A DNA stretch of 64,000 nt from Pelagibacterium limicola. GTDB lineage: Bacteria; Pseudomonadota; Alphaproteobacteria; Rhizobiales; Devosiaceae. The stretch lies in the NCBI RefSeq assembly GCF_015694405.1, contig NZ_JADQDB010000003.1, positions 310,001 to 374,000 on the forward strand, read 5' to 3'. The notes below the pieces were generated by a model that was given only the letters and a program-made list of their open reading frames with translations, did not search any database and was not told the origin of the DNA. Shown here in pieces: positions 53,748-61,586 of this stretch (position 1 is the stretch's first letter; each line of letters opens with the position of its first letter). The translations under genes and the position numbers were made by a program.

Positions 53748-55099
53748 CAGTGTGCGGACAACGGCGGGATGCTTGTTGGCAAGGTATTGCCCGTCATGAC
53801 CATCTCTGTGAGAGATCGGCGCGCTTCGGTATCGAGAACCTCCGAAGCGAGTTCATCGAACTTGTCGTAGAGTTCCTCGTCCGTCAGCGGCTGTTCGGGA
53901 TCACCCTTGCGGGTTGCTTGGGTGAGCTTGAGCACACGTCCATCGCGGAGCGTGATCCTGATTTTCGCCATTCGTTTTCCAGGGTAAGCGGTAGAGAGCT
54001 CTGGATCCTCGCCTACCGTTACCCTGCGCATGAAGTTGCGAATGGCCGGGCGGGTTAGCGCCTCTGGCGTAAACGAGGACAACCGGAGCGTCCCACCATG
54101 CAGCAGATCGGCAATACAGTACTGCAGGCTGAACCGGGCATCACGCGCATTTTCGACCTTCATCCGGTCGCACAGCAATTTGGTTGCGGAATATCCCGAG
54201 ACCTCGATCGACGCGACATCTTCCGCTTCGAACCCGCCTTGCGCGCGAAGAGCCTGCACGCCGTCAAGGCTGGGGAAAATATGGCCACAGCATCCATAGA
54301 ATTTGAATGTCATGCGCGAGATGGGCGTCCACTCTCCCTGGCCAGAGAGCGCGCCAGCCCAGTTGCCCTTGGACTCGCTGGTTGCGGCGGCATAGCCATG
54401 CGGGGCGTGCAAACTGTCGAGCGACCCTGTCACACCCGCGGCGGCGGCATATCCGGCAAGGACACCTGCTTCGGCAGAGTGTCCGCAATGGAGCGGCTTG
54501 ACCAGGCCACCGCCCTGCAAATTCTCCTGATGGCCACCTGCAAAGCTGGAGGCAATCGCTATGGCATGAGCGATCTTTTCTGCGTTGCAACCCAGCAGCA
54601 TGGCTGCGGAAACGGCGGCACCCATTGTGCCCACCGTCGCGGTGATGTGCCAATTGCGATAGTGGCTCGGCTGTAGCGCCAGGGCAATTCGGCAACCGGC
54701 TTCATAACCGCCGATGACCGATCTGCGGAAATCCTCATAGGACGCGCCAGCATCTTGGGCGACAGCGAGCGCGGCCGCTATTGTCGTACAGCCGGGATGA
54801 TAGCCCCCATCGCGATATATATCGTCAAATTCCGTCGTATGGGACGCTGTACCGTTAATCAGCGCCGCATGCCTTGCCGAGCACCTTTGGCCGTCCACAT
54901 AATTCACCGCATCTCCTGCCCCACGGGTTGAAGCAAGGACGGCGGACAGATTGGTGGCTGGCGCACAAACAGTCCCGGAAAGCATGGATGCGAACCAGTC
55001 GAGGATTGCTCTGCGCGCATGCCAGTCGATATCGCTTGGCAAGGGGCAACCGGCCCAGCGCGATGCGGCATCAGCCAGTGTTGTTAGCGGATTCTGCAT
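53747..55099 (-). CDS. MmgE/PrpD-family protein
   Basis: A 450-residue protein of the family that holds 2-methylcitrate dehydratase, cis-aconitate decarboxylase and related enzymes. Family features are the TASHTTEFDD segment (residues about 80-90), HPGCTTIAAALA, KPLHCGHSAEAGVLAGYAA and YGCCGHIFPSLDGV. GGAGG eight bases before the ATG at 55099 sets the start. It heads the leftward operon with the hydratase and two TctC receptors. No prpB or prpC is present, so methylcitrate degradation is not supported; dehydration or decarboxylation of another carboxylic acid is more likely. Confidence 0.9.
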   Translation of the reverse strand: MQNPLTTLADAASRWAGCPLPSDIDWHARRAILDWFASMLSGTVCAPATNLSAVLASTRGAGDAVNYVDGQRCSARHAALINGTASHTTEFDDIYRDGGYHPGCTTIAAALAVAQDAGASYEDFRRSVIGGYEAGCRIALALQPSHYRNWHITATVGTMGAAVSAAMLLGCNAEKIAHAIAIASSFAGGHQENLQGGGLVKPLHCGHSAEAGVLAGYAAAAGVTGSLDSLHAPHGYAAATSESKGNWAGALSGQGEWTPISRMTFKFYGCCGHIFPSLDGVQALRAQGGFEAEDVASIEVSGYSATKLLCDRMKVENARDARFSLQYCIADLLHGGTLRLSSFTPEALTRPAIRNFMRRVTVGEDPELSTAYPGKRMAKIRITLRDGRVLKLTQATRKGDPEQPLTDEELYDKFDELASEVLDTEARRSLTEMVMTGNTLPTSIPPLSAH

Positions 55100-55423
55100 T
55101 GCGATATCCTCCCCGGGCCATTCGCCTGAAAGTCGGGAGACGGCCCTTTTGCTTTGACTTATTCCTTCTTTTCGCGGCGCTCCTTTCAACTGATCTTTGG
55201 TTCTGGCCGACCCTCCAAAGAGTAGGGCAACCGAGGTCGGAAAAGGGAACTGCAACAACGGCCGGGAGATAAGTGATTACCCGCGGCCTCGCATAATCTG
55301 TGCTCATGCCTGACAAAGAAAATGCTGGTTAACTGGGCACTCCAGATGGCTGATGCTGAGCATGAGAGCTCAACGACGGCGAGATAAAGCGCGGGCCGAG
55401 CTTACTTCTCAACCGGAGGCAAC
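55100..55423. other. Divergent intergenic region of the catabolic cluster
   Basis: This 324-base gap separates the leftward MmgE/PrpD operon from the rightward SDR operon and must hold both promoters. I see one loose inverted repeat, CTCATGC (55303-55309) with GCATGAG (55360-55366), but no convincing promoter boxes or LysR-type site. No plausible gene is seen. Confidence 0.6.
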
Positions 55424-56224
55424 ATGGCAGGACGGCTCGCAGGCAAGATCGCAATCATTACCGGCGGCGGAAGCGTCGGCCCTGGATGGGGGAACGGTAG
55501 AGCTGCAGCCGTGCGGTTTGCCGAAGAAGGCGCCACGGTTGTTGTCACGGACATCCGCAGGGAGGCGATGGAGGAAACCGAGCGACACCTTTCCCCTGTA
55601 TCGAGCGACTACGTCCTCGAGCAGTGTGACGTCACTGACAGCAGTTCGGTGGAACGGTTAGTGAAATCAACGCTGTCGAAGTTCGGACGCATCGACGTTC
55701 TCGTGAACAACGTAGGCGGTTCGGCCAAGGGCGGTGCTGTCGAGTTGACGGAAGAGGATTGGTTGAAGCAGCTCAGTTTCAACCTGACCAGCGTGTTTCT
55801 GACCTGCAAGCACATCCTGCCGACAATGATCGCCCAGAATGGAGGGGCGATCATCAACACCGCATCCACGTCCGGGATAAGATGGACCGGGTCCGCACAG
55901 GTTGCGTATGCCGCCGCTAAAGCCGGCGTTATCCAGTTTTCCCGGGTGACGGCAGTCCAATACGCTCCGCATAATATTCGCGTAAACACGGTCGTACCCG
56001 GCCAGATGCACACGCCGATGGTTGAGGCCCGTCTGGCCCGCCAGCGCGAAGGCGGCGACGTCGAGATCCTCCTGCAAAAGCGGCAGAGCCGCATCCCCCT
56101 GCCCTTCATGGGTGACGGTCGGGATACGGCAAATGCCGCCCTGTTCCTGGCGTCCGACGAAGCCAGGTTCATCACCGGGACCGAAGTTGTAGTCGACGGC
56201 GGAATGTCTGTGCGTTGTGACTGA
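55424..56224 (+). CDS. Short-chain dehydrogenase/reductase
   Basis: A 266-residue SDR with an altered nucleotide-binding loop, TGGGSVGPGWGNGRAAA, that is a few residues longer than the classical TGxxxGxG and recurs in a known SDR subgroup. NNVGGSAKGG stands for the NNAG motif, the catalytic Ser is in INTASTSG, and YAAAK gives the Tyr and Lys. The ending TGTEVVVDGGMSV is typical. It probably oxidises a hydroxy group or reduces a ketone in the local pathway. Its last eight bases overlap the AbrB-family gene. Confidence 0.92.
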   Translation: MAGRLAGKIAIITGGGSVGPGWGNGRAAAVRFAEEGATVVVTDIRREAMEETERHLSPVSSDYVLEQCDVTDSSSVERLVKSTLSKFGRIDVLVNNVGGSAKGGAVELTEEDWLKQLSFNLTSVFLTCKHILPTMIAQNGGAIINTASTSGIRWTGSAQVAYAAAKAGVIQFSRVTAVQYAPHNIRVNTVVPGQMHTPMVEARLARQREGGDVEILLQKRQSRIPLPFMGDGRDTANAALFLASDEARFITGTEVVVDGGMSVRCD

Positions 56225-57335
56225 GGATTCTGAGAACAACCAGCACGCGGGGATCGAGCCGCGTAAAGTTGCGTTGCCAGACATCTTTCGGCTTCTGGCC
56301 GTTTTCTGTGTGGCCATTGCCGCAGGCTGGGGTTTTGAGCGCCTGGGCGTACCGCTGCCATGGATGATCGGCCCTCTCGTCTCAACGGCCGCAATCTTTG
56401 CATTGGGTCTCGTCAAACGTCAGGTCCCCAACAAAATCCGCATCGTCGGCCAGGTCGTTGTTGCAAGTCAGGTCGGCCTGACATTTACGCCTGCCGCTCT
56501 GGCGATGTTGCTGGAATGGGCACCGGTGATCGTAACGACGTCATTGATGACGGGTTTGTGCATTGTCGCCGTGTCCGCGTTGTTATCGAAGGCCAGCGGA
56601 ATGCGGTTGTCCCAGGCTTTTCTCGCCGGCGCGCCGACGAGCCCGGTCGAAGCTGCGAGTATGGCTATCAAGGCCGGGATCGATCCGACCGCGGTAACCT
56701 ACGCGCAAACGTTGAGACTTTCGGCGGTTGTCATTATCCTGCCCTTCGCGCTATTTTCGCTTTCGGGGTGGCCAGATGCCGGCAGGACACCCGTGCATTG
56801 GGGAGCCTTTGACGTTTTCGGCGCAACCCTGCTGGGCGCTATTGGATTGGGCGGCGCGCTCATAGCGAGGATGCTGCGCATTCCCAATCCGAACTTTCTG
56901 GGACCGCTCGCCTTCGCGGCAGCGCTGGCTGCGGCAGGATATGGACCAATGCCATTCCCTGGCCTTATCCTAGCGCTCGCACAAGTTGTTCTGGGAACTT
57001 GGTTGGGCTCCAATTTTCAGCGTCGTCGCTTGGCGTCGGCGGGTCGGCTGACCCTCCACTTTGCCGCTTCGACGATGCTCGTTCTCGGAATGTGCTCGGG
57101 TTGCGCCGTGGTGATTGCATTCGCAACCGGCCTGAACTGGGAAACGCTGGTTCTGGGCGCCGCTCCCGGTGGTGTCGTAGAAATGGCCTTGACGGCAAAA
57201 TTCCTCGGCCAGAACGTGTCTTTGATCACCGCGTTCCACTTGACGCGCATTTTCATGTTCATGCCCGCCATCCCTTGGATCGTACATTTCATGGTTCGCC
57301 ATGAACGGCGCAATACCCCTGAAGCGGTCTCATAA
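56217..57335 (+). CDS. AbrB-family membrane protein (duplicated AbrB domain)
   Basis: A 372-residue polytopic membrane protein with about ten to eleven helices and two related halves, each with the AbrB-duplication motif (LPWMIGPLVSTA in the first half, PNFLGPLAFAAALAAAG in the second). The family, once labelled as ammonia monooxygenase, is of unknown transport role and often travels with TctC-type receptors. GTG at 56217 overlaps the SDR gene. A link with uptake or release of the same organic acid is an inference from position. Confidence 0.85.
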   Translation: MTEDSENNQHAGIEPRKVALPDIFRLLAVFCVAIAAGWGFERLGVPLPWMIGPLVSTAAIFALGLVKRQVPNKIRIVGQVVVASQVGLTFTPAALAMLLEWAPVIVTTSLMTGLCIVAVSALLSKASGMRLSQAFLAGAPTSPVEAASMAIKAGIDPTAVTYAQTLRLSAVVIILPFALFSLSGWPDAGRTPVHWGAFDVFGATLLGAIGLGGALIARMLRIPNPNFLGPLAFAAALAAAGYGPMPFPGLILALAQVVLGTWLGSNFQRRRLASAGRLTLHFAASTMLVLGMCSGCAVVIAFATGLNWETLVLGAAPGGVVEMALTAKFLGQNVSLITAFHLTRIFMFMPAIPWIVHFMVRHERRNTPEAVS

Positions 57336-57352
57336 CGAAGCGGAGATTAGCA

Positions 57353-57919
57353 ATGCGACTTCAGCCACCCGACCCGACATCGATGAGCGAGAAGCAAACC
57401 GAAGTGTACCAGGCGATCGCATCCGGCCCACGGGGGCGTGTACGCGGCCCATTGGCCGTTTGGCTGCACCGCCCGGAATTGGCAGAGGCCGCCCAAGCTC
57501 TGGGTAGCTATTGTCGTTACAGCTCGTCGCTTGAGCCACATCTGTCCGAGCTGGCGATCCTGACGACCGCCCAGATATGGCAGTCCGAATTCGAGTGGTG
57601 GGCACACAAGCCGCCTGCAATTAAGTCTGGGCTCTCCCTGGACGTGATCGAGGCGCTTCGCCGAGGCGAAAAGCCGGACTTTGATGATCCCATGGCCGGT
57701 GCCGTCTTCGAGGTCGTCCGCGAATTGAACGCGACGCGCGCGCTCGGGGATCAACTCTACGAACGCGCGCTCAGCATCTTGGGCCGCGACCGGCTTGTCG
57801 ATCTGATCGGACTATGCGGCTACTACACACTGATCTCCATGACGATCAACGCGTTCGACATAGGCCTGCCCGCGGGCGAAACCAATGAACTGACTGAACG
57901 ACATCGCCCGACTGAATAA
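57353..57919 (+). CDS. Carboxymuconolactone decarboxylase-family protein
   Basis: A 188-residue AhpD-like protein. The CMD domain is seen in LSELAILTTAQIWQSEFEWW, with His in WWAHKPPAIKSG following. The CxxC peroxidase motif of AhpD is absent, so alkylhydroperoxidase activity is unlikely and a decarboxylase or related role is possible. It follows the AbrB gene by 17 bases and completes the rightward operon. Confidence 0.87.
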   Translation: MRLQPPDPTSMSEKQTEVYQAIASGPRGRVRGPLAVWLHRPELAEAAQALGSYCRYSSSLEPHLSELAILTTAQIWQSEFEWWAHKPPAIKSGLSLDVIEALRRGEKPDFDDPMAGAVFEVVRELNATRALGDQLYERALSILGRDRLVDLIGLCGYYTLISMTINAFDIGLPAGETNELTERHRPTE

Positions 57920-57956
57920 CGCATCAGGAACCGTGGCTTGAGCGCGAAAAACGTAA

Positions 57957-57984
57957 GAGGCCCGGCGAACACTCGCCGGGCCTC
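57957..57984. terminator. Bidirectional terminator between the CMD and TctC copy 3 genes
   Basis: A perfect 12-bp stem, GAGGCCCGGCGA (57957-57968) with TCGCCGGGCCTC (57973-57984) and an ACAC loop. The minus strand continues TTACGTTTTT, so it mainly serves the TctC gene ending at 58012, but can also stop the rightward operon. Confidence 0.85.
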
Positions 57985-58011
57985 AATTCAAGTCCTCCGT
58001 GCGGGGTGGTA

Positions 58012-58965
58012 TTAGTCGCCGGTGATGCCGCGTTCATCGGCAAGCCGGACCCAGAGATCCATCTCTGCCTCGACCTGAGCCTTGAATTGAGGTGCCGAGG
58101 TGCGGCCCTCGATGACAAAATTCTCCTGGAGGATGCCCTGGAAGGCCTCGCTCCAGATGACCTCGTTCACGTCCGAATTGATCCGATCGAGAAGTTCGTC
58201 ACTCATGCCGCCGGGACCAAAAAGACCAATCCAACCGTCAACATCGATCCCGCGCACCCCGTTCTCGCCGCTCGACTCAAAATCCGGCAACAGCACAAAT
58301 CGCTCTTCCCCCAGAACGCCAAGCGCCTTTAACTGGTTGTTGTTTACATAGGGCATGACGCTGGCGGTGGTGCTGATATAAATATCGGCATGGCCACCCA
58401 TCAGATTGGTGTTGGCTTCACCACCTCCTGAGAAGTGGACGACGTCGCCGGGAATACCGGCTTGCTGTATGAGCAGTTCAGCAGCAAAATGACTCGAGCT
58501 GCCGACACCCGCAGTCGCAAAGAACATCGGGCGCGCTTGAGCTTCTGCAAGGAATTCCGCAAATGTTTCGGACTCGACCTGGGCGCCACCAACGACCACA
58601 TAGGGGCTGGTGGCGATCATGGCGATCGGGGAAATGTCCGCTTTTGCGTCAAAGGGAAGATCAGTCTGGACGGCCGGAGCCGTCGAGAATGCTGCCGTAT
58701 TGATCAGAATTGTGTGACCATCGGGTTCAGCTTGCGCCAGCGAGGCAGTGCCGATCATCGAACCTGCTCCCGGACGGTTTTCCACGACGACCGGTTGCCC
58801 CCATTTTTCTTGCAGCTCATTGGCAAGCTGCCGTCCCAACAGGTCTGTCGATCCGCCCGGCCCGTAAGGGACGATAAGCGTCACCGGTCTGTTCGGGAAG
58901 TCCTGGGCGACCCCAGCTCCTCCAGCGGCCAGAACAACCAATGTTGCAGCGATTATTGTCTTCAT
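58012..58965 (-). CDS. tctC: TctC/Bug-family extracytoplasmic receptor (copy 3)
   Basis: A 317-residue periplasmic receptor with signal peptide (MKTIIAATLVVLAAGGAG, cleavage near GVA-QDF) and the Bug core: FPNRPVTLIVPYGPGGSTDL, ENRPGAGSMIGTASLAQAEP and GVGSSSHFAAEL. It lies 76 bases after tctA in the TctB-TctA-TctC unit, so it is the natural partner of that permease. The usual order in this family is C-B-A; here the receptor is last. Confidence 0.93.
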   Translation of the reverse strand: MKTIIAATLVVLAAGGAGVAQDFPNRPVTLIVPYGPGGSTDLLGRQLANELQEKWGQPVVVENRPGAGSMIGTASLAQAEPDGHTILINTAAFSTAPAVQTDLPFDAKADISPIAMIATSPYVVVGGAQVESETFAEFLAEAQARPMFFATAGVGSSSHFAAELLIQQAGIPGDVVHFSGGGEANTNLMGGHADIYISTTASVMPYVNNNQLKALGVLGEERFVLLPDFESSGENGVRGIDVDGWIGLFGPGGMSDELLDRINSDVNEVIWSEAFQGILQENFVIEGRTSAPQFKAQVEAEMDLWVRLADERGITGD

Positions 58966-59041
58966 GATTCAAGCTCCTCCTTATTTGCTTGTTTAGATTT
59001 GGTGCGCGAACAATTGTCCGCGCGCAGTTCGTTCGCGTTCG

Positions 59042-60556
59042 TCAGGACTGTTTTGCAGACGCCAGTGCCCCATTGCGTTGTCTCAGTCCGGACCAGATGC
59101 TCCAGACGAGAAGCAGTGCCGTTATCGCGAGCACAGTGCCGCTGATCGGACGCTCAAGAATGGCCGTGAAGTCACCTCGCGCCAGCACCATTGCGCGGCG
59201 GAAGTGCTGCTCAACGAGGGGGCCGAGAACAAAGCCAAGAAGAAGGGGCGCAGCGGGCCAGCCGAAGATGCGCATTGCATACCCCAGTGCGCCAAAGATC
59301 ATGACGGCAAAGATGTCAAAAACCACATATCTTACGCTATATGCCCCTATGCAGACGAAGATCAGGATTGCTGGGTACATGAGGTGATATGGCACCAGCA
59401 GCAGACGAACCCACAGCCCAATCAGCGGCAGATTGAGGATGACGAGCAAAACATTGCCAATCCAGAAACTCATCACGAGTCCCCAAAACAAGGCCGGCTG
59501 ATCTGTAATGAGATTTGGCCCGGGGCTAATGCCGTGGATCATGAGGGCACCAAGCATCAACGCCATGGTTGCGCTTCCAGGAATGCCAAGCGCCATGGTT
59601 GGAATGAACGCCGTCTGATCGGCGGCGTTGTTGGCTGACTCGGGAGCCACGACGCCCTCGATTGCGCCTTGCCCGAACCGTTGCGGCTCGCGGGAGACGC
59701 GTTTCTCAACGGCATAGGACATGAAGGCAGCAACCGAGGGGCCGGTGCCAGGGAGGGCCCCGAAAAACGCGCCGATCGATGATCCACGGAGCATGGGCAA
59801 CCAGGACCGCTTCAGTTCTTCCCGGTTCGGCAGCATCGATCGAAAGGTGATGCCCTTGCGGTCGATGTCTTTGACCGTGATCCGACGCACCGAGGCGATG
59901 ATCTCGCCCACCCCAAATAACCCCATGGCCAGTGCACTTATGCTCAACCCATCTAGCAGATCGAGAGAGCCGAATGTGTAGCGCGCCGTTCCACTCTGAC
60001 TGTCCATACCGATGGTCGCGATCAACATGCCGAGGATGACCATGGCCAGGCCTTTGAGCGCTGAGGCGCCCGAAATGCTCGAAGCGGCGACGAGCCCCAG
60101 CAGCATCAGCGAAAAGTACTCGGCCGACCCGAAAGTAAGTGCGTAGGCGGCGATCACGGGCGAAAAGAGCGTCAGGAGGACAATCCCAATAGACCCGCCG
60201 ATAAAGGACGCCACGGTCGTCATCAGCAAGGCAACGCCGGCCTTTCCTTGCCGCGCCAATGGATACCCATCCAGACACGTGATCGCACTGGACGTGGTGC
60301 CGGGAATATTGAGCAGTATCGAGGCGGTACTCCCGCCGTAGCTGGTTCCATACCAGATGCCGGCCAGCATGATCAGGGCCGCCGTAGGATTGAGATGGAA
60401 GGTGATCGGAAAGAGCATCGAGATGGCGGCAAGCGGCCCGATTCCCGGAATGACGCCCACCAGCGTCCCGAGAAAAACGCCGGCAAAGCAGAAAACCAGG
60501 TTGGTCGGCGACAGCGCCGTTTCCAGTCCGAGCGCGAGGTTGGCAAAGATTTCCAT
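59042..60556 (-). CDS. tctA: Tripartite tricarboxylate transporter large permease TctA
   Basis: A 504-residue membrane protein with about eleven to twelve helices that carries the acid with sodium or protons. Family motifs include GVFLGTLVGVIPGIGPLAA, YGGSTASILLNIPGTTSSA and the second-half counterpart GAFFGALPGTGPSVAAF followed by ALGIPGSATMALMLGALM. The ATG at 60556 overlaps the stop of tctB by one base, so the two are translated together. Substrate class (citrate, tricarballylate, aromatic or other acids) is not deducible from the permease. Confidence 0.95.
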   Translation of the reverse strand: MEIFANLALGLETALSPTNLVFCFAGVFLGTLVGVIPGIGPLAAISMLFPITFHLNPTAALIMLAGIWYGTSYGGSTASILLNIPGTTSSAITCLDGYPLARQGKAGVALLMTTVASFIGGSIGIVLLTLFSPVIAAYALTFGSAEYFSLMLLGLVAASSISGASALKGLAMVILGMLIATIGMDSQSGTARYTFGSLDLLDGLSISALAMGLFGVGEIIASVRRITVKDIDRKGITFRSMLPNREELKRSWLPMLRGSSIGAFFGALPGTGPSVAAFMSYAVEKRVSREPQRFGQGAIEGVVAPESANNAADQTAFIPTMALGIPGSATMALMLGALMIHGISPGPNLITDQPALFWGLVMSFWIGNVLLVILNLPLIGLWVRLLLVPYHLMYPAILIFVCIGAYSVRYVVFDIFAVMIFGALGYAMRIFGWPAAPLLLGFVLGPLVEQHFRRAMVLARGDFTAILERPISGTVLAITALLLVWSIWSGLRQRNGALASAKQS

Positions 60557-61005
60557 CAGAAGGGCCACGCGAACGGCGGAATGGTCAGTCTGAGGCCGAC
60601 GATAAAGATGACATAGGCCATAAGGGAAAGAGCCAGGCCAAGAATGACGCACAGTAGTGGGCGGAAATTCAACTCAGCAAAAGTTGCGACAATGGTTGCG
60701 ACAAAGACCGCAGGAATAAGTCCGAAAGGACGGACCAGCACCGCAAATGCGGCGATGCTGCCAAGAATGAAGATCGGCGTCAGTGTCCGAACCTCGGGAA
60801 ACCGTCCTGAACGAAAGAACCCGGAAATCGAAATGGTGACTCCGAATAGAGCCATCAACACGCCCAACGCAGCCGGAATCATGCCCGGACCCATGCGGGT
60901 TATGGTCCCCATGTTGTAGTGCATGAAGGCATAGGCAGCCGCAGCCAATCCCAGCGCGGCAAGTAGACCTCCTCCAAGGATGTCGCGAAAGTCGCGATCT
61001 ACCAC
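60556..61005 (-). CDS. tctB: Tripartite tricarboxylate transporter small permease TctB
   Basis: A 149-residue protein with four membrane helices, typical of TctB. The start VVDRDFRDILGGGLLAALGL has GTG at 61005 with a strong GGGAGGG seven bases upstream; the frame continues further back without support. Motifs such as RMGPGMIPAALGVLMALFG are shared with the family. It heads the TctB-A-C unit and is divergent from the thioesterase gene. Confidence 0.92.
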   Translation of the reverse strand: MVDRDFRDILGGGLLAALGLAAAAYAFMHYNMGTITRMGPGMIPAALGVLMALFGVTISISGFFRSGRFPEVRTLTPIFILGSIAAFAVLVRPFGLIPAVFVATIVATFAELNFRPLLCVILGLALSLMAYVIFIVGLRLTIPPFAWPF

Positions 61006-61171
61006 TTCTATACCCTCCCAGTTTCCTCCGCACCGACGGCGCGTTCTGGATAGTCGGGGGTATAGATGAAGCATTCAACTTGCCAGATTGCATGGACGCA
61101 TAACCAAAAGTGAGGAATGGCGGGTCGCTGGATCGCTTGTGGCAGAACGGCCGCCCAGCCATACTTCCAAC

Positions 61172-61582
61172 ATGCAAGAAGAGCTGATCACACAGGGCTG
61201 GCACTTCGAACCCGGCGACGGTTTTATGGCACTTGTCGGGGGCCTCTGGTATCGCCGCAAAGACAACACCACAGAGTTCGGATTTCCATCAACCGATATG
61301 CACGCCAATCGTGGGGGTGTCGTTCACGGAGGCATGTTGTCGGCGTTCGTCGACCGTGCTTTTGGCCAAATGGCACGGGAAACCAGTGCGGTTGACCGGG
61401 TTGTAACGATCAGCCTCACCGTACAATTCATGATCCCCATGCCTATTGGCCAGTTTGCGACAATAGCTCCAAAAATCGTCAGGATGACCGGCAGGTTGGC
61501 GTTTGTTGAAGGCACACTAATTTGCGACAGTGAACCGATCGTCTCGGCGCAAGGCGTCTGGCGCCTGATACGCTCAACCTAA
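61172..61582 (+). CDS. PaaI-type hotdog thioesterase
   Basis: A hotdog-fold acyl-CoA thioesterase of about 136 residues. The active-site helix region is NRGGVVHGGMLSAFVDRAFG, and VTISLTVQFMIPMPIGQ forms the central strands. ATG at 61172 is the conservative start; in-frame GTG at 61139 and TTG at 61088 would lengthen it and none has a good ribosome-binding site. It may free a product from CoA or hydrolyse dead-end thioesters of the neighbouring CoA ligase. It ends five bases from that convergent gene. Confidence 0.83.
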   Translation: MQEELITQGWHFEPGDGFMALVGGLWYRRKDNTTEFGFPSTDMHANRGGVVHGGMLSAFVDRAFGQMARETSAVDRVVTISLTVQFMIPMPIGQFATIAPKIVRMTGRLAFVEGTLICDSEPIVSAQGVWRLIRST

Positions 61583-61586
61583 AAGC

